From: Methylocella sp.
GTDB lineage: Bacteria; Pseudomonadota; Alphaproteobacteria; Rhizobiales; Beijerinckiaceae
Assembly (NCBI GenBank): GCA_037200525.1
Contig: JBBCGG010000001.1
Location: forward strand, 769,526-833,525
Reading direction: 5' to 3'
Length of the DNA: 64,000 bases
Positions within the stretch are counted from its first letter, which is position 1; every line of letters starts with the position of its first letter. Shown here one piece after another: positions 1 through 8,470 of the stretch. A program made the translations under genes and the position numbers. Below the pieces are notes generated by a model that was not told where the DNA came from, ran no database searches, and saw only the letters and a program-made list of their open reading frames with translations.

Positions 1-614
1 CCCGGGGTGGTTGCTGGGTCCGCGGATCGATGTTTCGCTCCGCGACCAAGAGTCGCTGCCTTGGCGGCAGGAGCCTTAGTCGCTTTGGCGACGGATTGAT
101 TTGCCGACTTGCGCTTCGCGGCAGTGCGGGCGGTCTCAACATTGCGCTGCGCCGCCGCAGGTTTGACGGGCCGCGCGGTCGCCTCGACCTTGAGCGAGCG
201 CCGCTTGCTCGCCGCTACAGCTTGACGCGAGGGCAAGGCTTTTGCGGCTTGGCCTTTGGCTCCCTTAACCGCGCTCGAAGATGTCTTCGCCGTGGAAGTC
301 CGGGCGGACATTTTTACAGCAGGAGCCAGGACGCTCGATTTCGATTTCGCCTTGCTCGGCTCCGCACTTTTCGATGCCCTTGAAGCAGTTGCAGCGCTGA
401 CGGTCTTTGATGTTTTCGCGCGCGGCGAACTCACATTGCTTGCGCTGCTCGCACCAGTTCGCTTCCGTGCGGAATCGGCGATGGTTTTTTTTGATTTAGC
501 GCTAACGCTATCCTTGGACGGATTCGCTTTACGCACTCGTGTCTCAGCTCGCTCCACCGGATGCAGGGCGGCCTTTGTCTTCGATGACTTTACGGTCTTC
601 TTGACGGACCTCAT
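1..614 (-). CDS. Lys/Ala/Ser-rich protein, N-terminal part only (runs off left edge)
   Basis: An uninterrupted minus-strand frame starts at the ATG at 614 and is still open at base 1, giving about 204 residues without a stop. A strong ribosome site (AAAAAGGAG) lies 6 nt upstream of the ATG. The sequence is low complexity: Lys, Ala, Ser, Thr and Arg dominate (KKTVKSSKTK, RAKTSKTVSAA), with no folded domain in the visible part. Such tails occur in histone-H1-like proteins and as N-terminal extensions of alphaproteobacterial regulators. In many Hyphomicrobiales a CarD-type RNA-polymerase-binding protein is encoded just after ferredoxin fdxA, so this may be the basic extension of a CarD protein. 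That identity rests only on position and cannot be tested here because the C-terminus is outside the window. Confidence 0.6.
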   Translation of the reverse strand, partial: MRSVKKTVKSSKTKAALHPVERAETRVRKANPSKDSVSAKSKKTIADSARKRTGASSASNVSSPRAKTSKTVSAATASRASKSAEPSKAKSKSSVLAPAVKMSARTSTAKTSSSAVKGAKGQAAKALPSRQAVAASKRRSLKVEATARPVKPAAAQRNVETARTAAKRKSANQSVAKATKAPAAKAATLGRGAKHRSADPATTP

Positions 615-1010
615 AAGCGCTCCTTTTTGTTCCGCTTTGGAGACGGAACAGATCATCAACGGCGGATTGTAAAATCCACCGGTCAGAGACTCCGCAATTG
701 AGCCATGGACAGGCGCAAGCGAGCCGCTCCTAATCGATGATCATCCAATTATGACGCATTTGCCCGAATGGGCCGAGGATTTGACCAGCGCAACGCACCA
801 CAAATGTACGCCTTGGCGCTTTGTAAGCCGACCCACGACGCGGATGATAGATAACAGTCGCAAGCTTCTGTTTTTTGAAACTGTTATAAAGAACATAGCA
901 CGAAAAACGGTGAAAATCAAAAGATTTGCGCTGCGGGCGGGCTGCACTCCGCAAAGAATTGCAAATCGCCGCAAAGGCCGTCGAGTCACTGCATTGGTCT
1001 GAACTTTATG
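615..1010. other. Intergenic region, no supported gene
   Basis: About 400 bases between the basic protein and ferredoxin. The short frames here have no ribosome site or recognisable sequence. The stretch near 860-930 is AT-richer than its surroundings and presumably carries the promoter of the leftward gene, but no convincing -35/-10 pair was found. Confidence 0.4.
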
Positions 1011-1349
1011 TCAGTCGCCCTTCCCAGGATTGGCCGAAAAGGATTGTTCGAATTTACCCGGCTTACCGTTAAATTCCTCGGCATCAGCCGGCGGATCGCG
1101 CTTAATTGTCACATTTGGCCAAACCTGAGACATCTCATTGTTCAGCTGCAGCCATTTTTCAAGTCCGCGCTCAGTATCCGGCTTGATCGCCTCGGCCGGG
1201 CATTCAGGCTCGCAGACGCCGCAATCGATGCATTCATCCGGATTGATGACGAGCATATTCTCGCCTTCATAGAAGCAATCCACCGGGCAAACTTCAACGC
1301 AATCCATATACTTGCATCTTATGCAATTTTCCAGGACCACATAGGTCAT
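1011..1349 (-). CDS. fdxA: 7Fe ferredoxin FdxA
   Basis: A 112-residue ferredoxin carrying a 3Fe-4S and a 4Fe-4S cluster, a soluble cytoplasmic electron carrier. The N-terminal half has the cysteines of both clusters: Cys9, Cys12, Cys17 and Cys21 (followed by Pro), then Cys40, Cys43, Cys46 and Cys50 in a CxxCxxCxxxCP run. Length and the charged C-terminal extension match the alphaproteobacterial FdxA family. Three ATG codons stand in a row at 1355, 1352 and 1349. The last was chosen because it leaves 7 nt after the GGAG site and starts with the conserved Met-Thr-Tyr-Val-Val. The S4 protein lies upstream on the same strand, a common arrangement in Hyphomicrobiales. Confidence 0.93.
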   Translation of the reverse strand: MTYVVLENCIRCKYMDCVEVCPVDCFYEGENMLVINPDECIDCGVCEPECPAEAIKPDTERGLEKWLQLNNEMSQVWPNVTIKRDPPADAEEFNGKPGKFEQSFSANPGKGD

Positions 1350-1629
1350 CATCATGCTCCTTTGCACGCACGGCCTGCGAAACCTTTGGCGATGCAACAC
1401 GATGCTAGCGAGTTGCAACGCCTAGTCGGGTTCAGGGCAAAAGCATCACCCTCCGGTCGGCCGCGACCGCAACTCTTTGATCGATAAGTTGATTTCCCCG
1501 AGCTTATAAACGGGCTCGATCCACTAGCGCCTTTGTCACGTCTTAGCAAGGGATTCACAGCGGCGGCGCCGCGGTCCGCCGCGACAAATTGCGTCAGCGC
1601 GTCCCTGAAGCCAGCGCTTTGCATCGCAA
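1350..1629. other. Intergenic region upstream of fdxA, no supported gene
   Basis: About 280 bases on the fdxA upstream side. Frames in this stretch lack ribosome sites. It probably contains the fdxA promoter, but no clear motif was seen. Confidence 0.35.
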
Positions 1630-1911
1630 TCATTTCTGCGCTGCAGCGCCTGAACTCAGATCCTCGAACAGAAGCCTGGCTTCTGGAAATGAGCCGCGCC
1701 GCGTCCCTGGATCCAGAATTTTCAAGACGCGAACCTGTTGCTCGAGCGCGATCGTTAGAACATCCCCAGGTCCGACAGCTTTGGCGGGGGCGTCGATTCG
1801 TCGCGCATTGATCCGCACATGGCCAGAGGCGACGAGGCGGGTCGCCAAGCTCCGAGATTTCACAACCCGGGCGAACCATAACCATTTGTCAAGCCGCTGT
1901 CTTTCGGCCAT
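1630..1911 (-). CDS. S4-domain RNA-binding protein (Hsp15/HslR-like)
   Basis: A 93-residue protein made almost entirely of an S4 RNA-binding domain (residues 5-55, opening RLDKWLWFARVVKSR and containing GHVRIN). Relatives bind ribosomal RNA; E. coli Hsp15 rescues stalled 50S subunits carrying nascent chains. It is shorter than most family members (about 120-135 residues) and ends soon after a LLFEDLS segment, so the basic tail is reduced. The start at 1911 has AAGGAAAGGC immediately upstream. In related genomes this gene usually follows a DEAD/DEAH helicase gene. Here the upstream neighbour is the COG0523 GTPase. Confidence 0.8.
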   Translation of the reverse strand: MAERQRLDKWLWFARVVKSRSLATRLVASGHVRINARRIDAPAKAVGPGDVLTIALEQQVRVLKILDPGTRRGSFPEARLLFEDLSSGAAAQK

Positions 1912-1967
1912 GCCTTTCCTTCATAGTCGCGCTAATCCGCACGACTTATTCACTCCCTGCTGCATTT

Positions 1968-3296
1968 TCAAGCAAGCAGTCCGCCTTTTGAAAACGCCAA
2001 CGGATTGGCTTTGCGCGCGGGGCCATCCGCGCTGTCAAGGGTGGGGACGCCGGCAAAGGCCCTCCACAGGCCTTCGACAAAGGCCGGCTCCATATCGCGC
2101 AAAATGAATACGATGCGAGTTCCGTGGTCATCATCCGGCCAGGCCGGAAGGCGCGTCGGTGGATGGAAAACATGCTGCACGCCATGGATGACGACAGGCC
2201 GCAGAGGGTCATCCGATAGAGCGACAATTCCTTTTACGCGCAAAAGGCTGGGTCCGTGCGCGTTGCGCAAGAGGTCAAGAAAAAGATCGAAAGCGGCGGG
2301 CGAAATCGGCGACTCGTGGCGCATACAGAAGGCGCGAATGCGGGCGTCGTGCCGATTGACGTCCTGGCGGCGATGGTCGTGGCTATGATGATGATCGTGC
2401 TTGTGATCATGATCCCCATGCGTCGATCCATCGGCGTCCGCATCAGGCGCGAAAGCTTCCGCATTCAGCCAACGGCGAACATCGAGCGTTTTGCGGTCAG
2501 GATCGTAGAGCCCCGCGTCGAGGAGGGCGGTCGCAGTCGCCTCGCCTTTCGCGGCGTCGAGAAGACGGGCCCCCGGATTGAGGCCGGCGAGACGCGCGCG
2601 CAGATCGCTCAAAGTCTCGGCGTCCGGGTCGCCGATAAGATCGGTCTTCGTCAGGACGATCCGGTCGGCGACTGCCGCCTGTTTCACCGCTTCCTCATGC
2701 GCATCGAGCGTCGCCGCGCCGTTCACGGCGTCAACCAGAGTGACGACGCCATCGAGACGAAACCGCAGCATCAGATAGGGATGATACATGATGGTGTGAA
2801 GCACCGGGGCCGGATCGGCGAGACCCGTTGTCTCGATCACCACGCGCCGGAATGGCGTAATGCGTCCGTTGTCGCGCCGGCGCAGAATATCTTCGAGCGT
2901 GGCGATGAGATCGCCGCGGATTGTGCAACATAAACAGCCTGACGTCATGACCAGCATGTCGTCGCCGGACTGCTCGACCAGAAGATGATCCAGGCCGATT
3001 TCGCCGAATTCGTTGATGATGACGAGAGTGTCGGCCAGCGCCGGATCGCGCAGCAGGCGGTTCAACAGGGTGGTTTTGCCGGCGCCGAGAAACCCGGTGA
3101 TGATGGTTAACGGAAAGGGCGGCGGCGGTCGCCTTCCCTGGCTGGTCGCCGGCTGCTCCGCAACGTCCGGCTCCATTTCCTGCTGCATCATGTCTTGCTC
3201 CATCGCGCCTTGGACCATGACAGATGGATCATTGGACGGCATTTGTCTCTGCTTTTTTGGCGCCGGCTTTTTGCGCGACCTTGGCGGCTGCCCCAT
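1968..3296 (-). CDS. CobW/COG0523 GTPase, probable metal chaperone
   Basis: A G3E-family P-loop GTPase of the CobW/COG0523 group, cytoplasmic proteins that deliver zinc or other metals to client enzymes. Visible motifs in order: Walker A GFLGAGKTT (about residues 68-76), the diagnostic metal-binding CLCC about 50 residues later, the ETTGLADP switch, and NKxD-like TKTDL. A His/Asp-rich linker (HGDHDHKHDHHHSHDH) near residue 300 precedes the CobW C-terminal domain, as in zinc-linked subtypes. The CobN cobalt-chelatase subunit is not in the window, so a cobalamin role is not supported. The start is uncertain: the first ATG (3296) has GGAAAG upstream but overlaps the carboxypeptidase gene by 68 nt; ATGs at 3242 and 3218 are alternatives. 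Confidence 0.85.
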   Translation of the reverse strand: MGQPPRSRKKPAPKKQRQMPSNDPSVMVQGAMEQDMMQQEMEPDVAEQPATSQGRRPPPPFPLTIITGFLGAGKTTLLNRLLRDPALADTLVIINEFGEIGLDHLLVEQSGDDMLVMTSGCLCCTIRGDLIATLEDILRRRDNGRITPFRRVVIETTGLADPAPVLHTIMYHPYLMLRFRLDGVVTLVDAVNGAATLDAHEEAVKQAAVADRIVLTKTDLIGDPDAETLSDLRARLAGLNPGARLLDAAKGEATATALLDAGLYDPDRKTLDVRRWLNAEAFAPDADADGSTHGDHDHKHDHHHSHDHRRQDVNRHDARIRAFCMRHESPISPAAFDLFLDLLRNAHGPSLLRVKGIVALSDDPLRPVVIHGVQHVFHPPTRLPAWPDDDHGTRIVFILRDMEPAFVEGLWRAFAGVPTLDSADGPARKANPLAFSKGGLLA

Positions 3297-4899
3297 GCGA
3301 CTTTCCAGCCTTGGCTATCGCCTGCTGGCGCGTTTCCGCTTTGGCTTTGGAGGCTTCAGTCTTTGCCGTTTTGGTCTTTGCCGCGATGTCCTTCACATGC
3401 TGGGGCTTGCCCTTCGCAGCATGGGCCGATTTGGGCGAGGCTTTGACGTCCTTGCCGTCCGATTCCTCGCTGGCCGTTTGCGTCGCTGCCGGCCGGCGCC
3501 CATGCGAGGCTTTGGCTGCGGAGCGAAGCGCGTGTTTTGATCTCCCTTTCATGGGAAGCGCGCCGACATCTTGAGCCAGCGGCGCGCTATCGGCGAGGGT
3601 TGGCTGTTTGGCTGGAGCGTAGGCGCTCACGGCCTCGGGCGGGGCATCGGTTCCGACGGGCGTGTGTCCTGCGCGGGCCTGCGCGATGGGTCCGACATAG
3701 CCGGCGGGGGCGCCGATCGAGATGGGCACGGGGTCGAAATCGGGCGCAGGCACCAATGTGATGCGCGTCGCCATCGGCGATATTCGCGATAGCGCGCTGC
3801 TGTCATAGGCGGCGCTTTCCGGAGCGGCGAAGGCGCGGGCGTTGGCGGCTTCCAGCGGGGCCATCAGCCGCTCTATATCGGCGTTGGCCTGGGCGATCGC
3901 CGAGCCGCGGTTGCGGCAAATGGCATTTCCCATGTCGGGCGCGGCGGCGCCTTGCGCCTGAAGATCAACCACCGAACCGGAAGGCTGATCGACGCCGGCG
4001 AAGCCGCGGTCAAACAGAGTGGCGGCCCTGATCGTACGCAACGCGACATTTGGCGATCCGAGCACCACGGCAATCAATCTCTTGCCGCCTTGGCTGGCGC
4101 TCAAGACGATATTGAATCCGGCGGCGCAGGTGAATCCGGTCTTCATTCCATCGACGCCGGGATAGCGGCCAAGCATATTATTGTGATTTGTGATGACCCT
4201 TCCGTCGAGCTCCAAAGCGCCGATGTTGAACAGGTCGGCGCGCTCGGGAAAGGTCAGATACAAGGCGCGTCCCAGAATAGCCAGATCGCGCGCCGAAGAA
4301 ACATGCCGCGGGTCGGGCAGGCCATTTGGATTGACGAAATGCGATTGCTGCATTCCGAGCGATGCGGCCGACTCATTCATATCGTCGGCGAAGGCTTCGA
4401 CCGAGCCCGAAACGCCCTCGGCGACCGTAACGGCGATGTCGTTGGCCGACTTCACCATCAGCATTTTCAGCGCGGTGTTGAGCGTCACCAGGGTACCGGG
4501 CCGGAACCCCATTTTGGATGGCGGCATTGATGTGGCGCGGGCGGAGACGACCAGCGGCGTGTCGAGAGAGATGCTGTGGTCGCGCACGGCTTTCAGCGCG
4601 ACATAGACCGTCATCAATTTCGTCAACGAAGCCGGATACCAAGGCTGCGCGGCCTGATCCTGATAGAGGACAGCGCCGGAATTGAGTTCAATCACCAGCG
4701 CCGGAGCCGCCGATGCGGCGCTGACCACAGCAAGGCAAAAGGCGAACGTCGCGACCGCCAAACCAGCGAGCCAATGTTTTGGCTTGCGGTTGCCGCCGCA
4801 GATCGTTTCATCAGCCGCAGAACAGGCCGGCCGCCGGCTTGAAGTGTCCATATATGTTGACGCTTGCTTGCTTGAACTCAGGCGAATCAGGATGCCCAT
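3229..4899 (-). CDS. Serine-type D-Ala-D-Ala carboxypeptidase (S11 family)
   Basis: A penicillin-binding-protein-type enzyme that trims the terminal D-Ala from peptidoglycan stem peptides in the periplasm. All three active-site motifs are present: SLTK (SxxK nucleophile), SAN (SxN) and KTG. A hydrophobic segment (LAGLAVATFAFCLAVV) ending in SAASAA is the export signal. After the catalytic domain comes a tail of over 250 residues. Its last part is very Ala/Lys-rich, like wall-binding or spacer tails in alphaproteobacterial homologues; no SPOR domain was recognised. The start at 4899 (Met-Gly-Ile-Leu-Ile) was chosen because GGAG lies 8 nt upstream. An in-frame ATG at 4851 is closer to the signal peptide, and the frame extends to 4983. 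The COG0523 gene begins inside its 3' end. Confidence 0.88.
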   Translation of the reverse strand: MGILIRLSSSKQASTYMDTSSRRPACSAADETICGGNRKPKHWLAGLAVATFAFCLAVVSAASAAPALVIELNSGAVLYQDQAAQPWYPASLTKLMTVYVALKAVRDHSISLDTPLVVSARATSMPPSKMGFRPGTLVTLNTALKMLMVKSANDIAVTVAEGVSGSVEAFADDMNESAASLGMQQSHFVNPNGLPDPRHVSSARDLAILGRALYLTFPERADLFNIGALELDGRVITNHNNMLGRYPGVDGMKTGFTCAAGFNIVLSASQGGKRLIAVVLGSPNVALRTIRAATLFDRGFAGVDQPSGSVVDLQAQGAAAPDMGNAICRNRGSAIAQANADIERLMAPLEAANARAFAAPESAAYDSSALSRISPMATRITLVPAPDFDPVPISIGAPAGYVGPIAQARAGHTPVGTDAPPEAVSAYAPAKQPTLADSAPLAQDVGALPMKGRSKHALRSAAKASHGRRPAATQTASEESDGKDVKASPKSAHAAKGKPQHVKDIAAKTKTAKTEASKAKAETRQQAIAKAGKSHGAAAKVAQKAGAKKAETNAVQ

Positions 4900-5030
4900 C
4901 CGAGGCGCTCCGATCCTCTGTCCTACCCCCTGTAGGCTTGCTCGGATAGAGCTATGGTGGAACGATGGCTTTAAAGCGACCATGCATGAAGATTATGGCG
5001 CTAAGCTGGCGGTTTACGCGCCGCCTCAAA

Positions 5031-6311
5031 TCATCGTGATCCGGCCGCCATCGGACGCTCGCCCGCGTTCGGCGATGCGACCCGCTCCGGTCTTATGCCC
5101 ATGCCCACCACGCGCGCCGGCAAACGCCGCAGGATTGGAAAGCTCTTGAAAAGGCGCAGGAACCACGGCGGCTCAACCGGCCCAATGCCTTTCAGAATGC
5201 GGGAAATCAACTTGTTTTGAATGAAGACCTGTATCGCTTGCGTGACTTTAGTGGGGAATTCCCGCCGGGCTTGTACCCGAGCCAGGCATTCATCCGGCGG
5301 TCGCGGCTGGCTGAGCAAGGGTTGAGACAAGAGATTGGCGGTGGCGATGGCGTCCTGAATGGCCAGATTAATGCCGACCCCGCCGACCGGCGACATCGCG
5401 TGCGCGGCGTCTCCTATGCATAGAAGGCCGGGCTTGTGCCAGAGGGGTAGACGATCGACCGCAACGCTGAGCAGCCGGACATCGTCAAAGCTCGCGAGTT
5501 CGGCGGTCCGGTCCGCAAGAAACGGGGCCAGTTCCGCAATCCGCGCGCGCAACGCCGCGATTCCGGCGGCTTTGATCTCGTCGGCGGCGTCTTTGGGGAT
5601 CACATAGCCGCATTGCCAATGTTCGCCGCGATTGATCGTCACCAGCATCTGCCCGGCGTCGAGCCGGCCGAAAACCTCGATTGGATCGTCGCGGCGGCGC
5701 GAAAGCTTGAACCAGAGCACATCCATCGGCGCGCCTATGTTCAGCGGCGCAAAACCGGCCTCCGCGCGGACCTGCGAATGGCGGCCATCGGCGCCGATGG
5801 TGAGATCCGCGCGAATCGTTAAGGCCCCATCCTTGGTTTCGGCCTGGACGCCGGCGACTCGGCTTCCTTCTCGCAGAAGTCCCGTGACCTCCGTCGACAT
5901 CATCAAACGGAACTGCGGGTAGCGCGCGGCCTTTTGCGCCAAAAAATCGAGGAAATCCCACTGCGGCATGAAGGCGATGAATTTCGCATGGGTCGGCAGG
6001 TGCGAAAAATCGGCAAGGGGAATAGTGACGGCCCCGATTTGCGCTGAGAGTTGGCGCGCCTCCTGGTGCGGCAACTTCAAAAATTCCTCAAGCAGTCCGA
6101 GATCGCTTAAGGCTTCGAGCGTTGAGGGGTGGATCGTGTCGCCGCGGAAATCCCGCAGGAAATCAGCGTGTTTCTCGACGACGATCGTATCGATTCCGGC
6201 GCGGGCGAACAGCAGGCCGAGCATCATCCCAGCCGGTCCGCCGCCAACGATGCAGCAGCGGCACGAGAGACCTTCCGATGGAGAATTTTCTGCGCCGCGA
6301 TCGGCCACCAT
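5031..6311 (-). CDS. FAD-dependent monooxygenase (UbiH/PHBH class A)
   Basis: A 426-residue group A flavoprotein hydroxylase. Signatures: the dinucleotide-binding GGGPAGMM near residue 25, the DG motif (GADGRHS) in the middle, and the GD motif (CIGDAAHAMSPVGGVGINLA) near residue 300. These enzymes use NAD(P)H and O2 to hydroxylate aromatic or quinone-type substrates. The sequence does not reveal which one, and no ubiquinone gene is next to it. The frame can begin at a TTG (6314), but the ATG at 6311 is used here. It stands alone between the carboxypeptidase and a small hypothetical gene. Confidence 0.85.
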   Translation of the reverse strand: MVADRGAENSPSEGLSCRCCIVGGGPAGMMLGLLFARAGIDTIVVEKHADFLRDFRGDTIHPSTLEALSDLGLLEEFLKLPHQEARQLSAQIGAVTIPLADFSHLPTHAKFIAFMPQWDFLDFLAQKAARYPQFRLMMSTEVTGLLREGSRVAGVQAETKDGALTIRADLTIGADGRHSQVRAEAGFAPLNIGAPMDVLWFKLSRRRDDPIEVFGRLDAGQMLVTINRGEHWQCGYVIPKDAADEIKAAGIAALRARIAELAPFLADRTAELASFDDVRLLSVAVDRLPLWHKPGLLCIGDAAHAMSPVGGVGINLAIQDAIATANLLSQPLLSQPRPPDECLARVQARREFPTKVTQAIQVFIQNKLISRILKGIGPVEPPWFLRLFKSFPILRRLPARVVGMGIRPERVASPNAGERPMAAGSR

Positions 6312-6359
6312 CAAATTCCAGCGGCGCTGGCGATTGAATCCGTCTCTAGATCGCGCGCG

Positions 6360-6581
6360 TCAGGCATCGTCTCCATGGGCGGCCTCGTTGATTGTAATGG
6401 TCTTCATCTTCGAAAAATCGATGGCGACCGGCATTTTTTCTTTCACGATCATCAATTGATAGGTTTTGATGACGTGTTCGAGCCGCCGATAAGCTTCCTT
6501 ATATTCATCTGATGTCTTGGATATGGAAAGAGGCTTCAGGCAGAATTCAATGATTTCGCGCGGGCGGTCGAATTTATCCAT
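6360..6581 (-). CDS. Small conserved-looking hypothetical protein, 73 aa
   Basis: No family recognised. The ATG at 6581 has AAAGGAG 8 nt upstream, which supports translation. The product is mostly predicted helix (DEYKEAYRRLEHVIKTYQLMIVKEK) and acidic at the C-terminus, with no signal peptide or membrane segment. It lies 48 nt upstream of the monooxygenase gene on the same strand, so the two may be co-transcribed. Confidence 0.6.
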   Translation of the reverse strand: MDKFDRPREIIEFCLKPLSISKTSDEYKEAYRRLEHVIKTYQLMIVKEKMPVAIDFSKMKTITINEAAHGDDA

Positions 6582-6668
6582 CTGTGTCGCTCCTTTGGAT
6601 CGATCTAAATATTACATGAAGGGCCGTTTCGGTGAATGCAATGTGAATGCCGCGCGACAGAAAAGCTT

Positions 6669-8147
6669 TCATACCGACACAGAAGGTTCGCGCAGCCGCA
6701 GCGCCGCCGTGACCATAACCGCCACGAGAATATTTGCGGCGAGCGCCAGCAGCCCGGAGTAGACGGTGACGCTAGAGCCGTTGATCACCAGAGCGTGCAA
6801 GGGCTTGAATCCGTTCAACCAGGCAAGCCGGGTGCCCCCCAAAAAGCCGGTCGCCCAGCCGGCGAGAATGCCGGGCGCGCGGAACCAGCTTGTGAAAAGC
6901 CCGAAAATCAAAGCCGGGAACGTCTGCAAGATCCACAAACTGCCGAGCAATTGCAGATCAAGCGCAAATTGGATCGGCAGGAACAAGATCACCAGAAGCG
7001 CGCCGACTTTGACGGCCATCGAGGTTATTTTGGCGACCTTCGCCTCTCCTTGGGGAGTGATGTCAGGCTCGACATAGGCTTTCCAGAAATTGCGGGTGAA
7101 GAGATTGGCGGCGCCGATGCTCATGACGGCGGCCGGAACGAGCGCGCCAATCGCGATGGCGGCGAAGGCGAAACCGGCGAACCAGCCCGGAAACAAAGCC
7201 TTGAACAGCATCGGGACGACGTCATTATTGTTGGTGAGCTTCAGCCCGGCGGCATGGCCCATGTAGCCCAAGAGCGCGAGCAGGCCGAGCAGCAGGGTAT
7301 AGGCCGGCAGCAACATGGCGTTCTTGCGGATCGTATGGGCGCCTGAACTCGCAAAAATCGCCGTTATCGTATGCGGATACATGAAGGCGGCCATGGCCGA
7401 GCCGAAAGCCAAGGTCGCATAGGCGACATATTGGCTTGGCGCCAGCAGTATTCCGCCAGTCCCTTTGGCCTTGAAAGCCGCATCGGCGGCGGCGAATACT
7501 GCGTGATAACCGCCGAGCTTAAGCGGAATCAACGCGATTGCGACAATAACGACAATATAGATCATCGCATCCTTGACGAAGGCGATGAGCGCAGGCGCGC
7601 GGAGGCCCGACGAATAAGTGTAGATCGCCAGAACGAGAAAGGCGGCGATGAGCGGCAGCTCCCCGGCAAGGCCAAGAGCCTTGATCGCCGCCGACATGCC
7701 GATCAGCTGCAGCGCGATATAGGGCATCGTCGCGATGACCCCTGTTATCGCGACTGCGAGTTCGAGCGATCGCGATCCATAACGGCCGTGAACGACGTCG
7801 GCGGCGGTCACGTAATTATTGGCTTTGGCGACTTTCCAGAGCAGCGGCATGACCGCAAACACGAAGGGAAAAACAATGATCGTGTAGGGCAGGGCAAAGA
7901 AGCCATAAGCGCCGATGGCGTAGACCGGGGCCGGCGCGGCGATGATCGTATAGGCCGTGTAAAAGTCGCCGCCGACAAGAAACCAGGTGATCCATGTGCC
8001 GAATTGGCGACCGCCAAGGCCCCATTCGTCAAGATGCGCAAGGGTTTTTGGCCGCCGCCAGCGCGCCGCTACAAAACCCATGCCCGTGACGAGCGCGAAG
8101 AAGAAGAGAAAGACGGCCAGAGCCGGATAGTCGATCTCACCGCCCAT
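6669..8147 (-). CDS. mctP: Sodium:solute symporter MctP, monocarboxylate permease
   Basis: An integral membrane symporter of the SSS family, about 492 residues with roughly 13 hydrophobic helices. It closely matches what I recall of Rhizobium leguminosarum MctP, including the DEWGLGGRxFGTWITWFLVGGDFYTAYT block, YGSRxLELAVA and AAVMSIGAANLFTRNFWKAYV. MctP imports lactate, pyruvate, alanine and related monocarboxylates at the inner membrane. The start at 8147 overlaps the end of the DUF3311 gene, and an in-frame ATG at 8162 is also possible. The overlap with the partner gene suggests translational coupling. Pyruvate carboxylase a few kb away would use imported pyruvate. Confidence 0.9.
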   Translation of the reverse strand: MGGEIDYPALAVFLFFFALVTGMGFVAARWRRPKTLAHLDEWGLGGRQFGTWITWFLVGGDFYTAYTIIAAPAPVYAIGAYGFFALPYTIIVFPFVFAVMPLLWKVAKANNYVTAADVVHGRYGSRSLELAVAITGVIATMPYIALQLIGMSAAIKALGLAGELPLIAAFLVLAIYTYSSGLRAPALIAFVKDAMIYIVVIVAIALIPLKLGGYHAVFAAADAAFKAKGTGGILLAPSQYVAYATLAFGSAMAAFMYPHTITAIFASSGAHTIRKNAMLLPAYTLLLGLLALLGYMGHAAGLKLTNNNDVVPMLFKALFPGWFAGFAFAAIAIGALVPAAVMSIGAANLFTRNFWKAYVEPDITPQGEAKVAKITSMAVKVGALLVILFLPIQFALDLQLLGSLWILQTFPALIFGLFTSWFRAPGILAGWATGFLGGTRLAWLNGFKPLHALVINGSSVTVYSGLLALAANILVAVMVTAALRLREPSVSV

Positions 8148-8319
8148 CGCCGAGCCGCCCATAGACAATATAGATAAGCAGCGAGGTGATTGGCACAAAA
8201 AGCAATTGGTACCAATAGAACAATGGGAAGTCCAAGAGTTCCGGTTCCAAATGATTGTAGAAAGGGACGTAGAGCAGTCCAATATAGGGAATGAGAAGAA
8301 GAAACCAGATCGGACGCAA
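8137..8319 (-). CDS. DUF3311 small membrane protein, MctP partner
   Basis: A 60-residue protein with two hydrophobic segments (FLLLIPYIGLLYVPF and LLFVPITSLLIYIVYG) separated by an acidic stretch, typical of DUF3311. These small proteins are encoded directly upstream of SSS-family permeases and are thought to be accessory subunits. The start codon is TTG at 8319: an excellent GGGAGGAG site lies 8 nt upstream and no ATG fits. Its last codons overlap the mctP start. Confidence 0.82.
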   Translation of the reverse strand: MRPIWFLLLIPYIGLLYVPFYNHLEPELLDFPLFYWYQLLFVPITSLLIYIVYGRLGDGR

Positions 8320-8470
8320 AGGGAAATTCTCCTCCCAAACAGATTTGAGCGGATGCTATCTGGTTGGCTTTAAAAATCAATCGGGAGCGGACATTCCGGC
8401 GACCGAAGGCGAGCCGCTAACCGGCGTCTGGCCGCCGGCTCAAATTCGCATCAGCCCGGTTTTGAATTGC

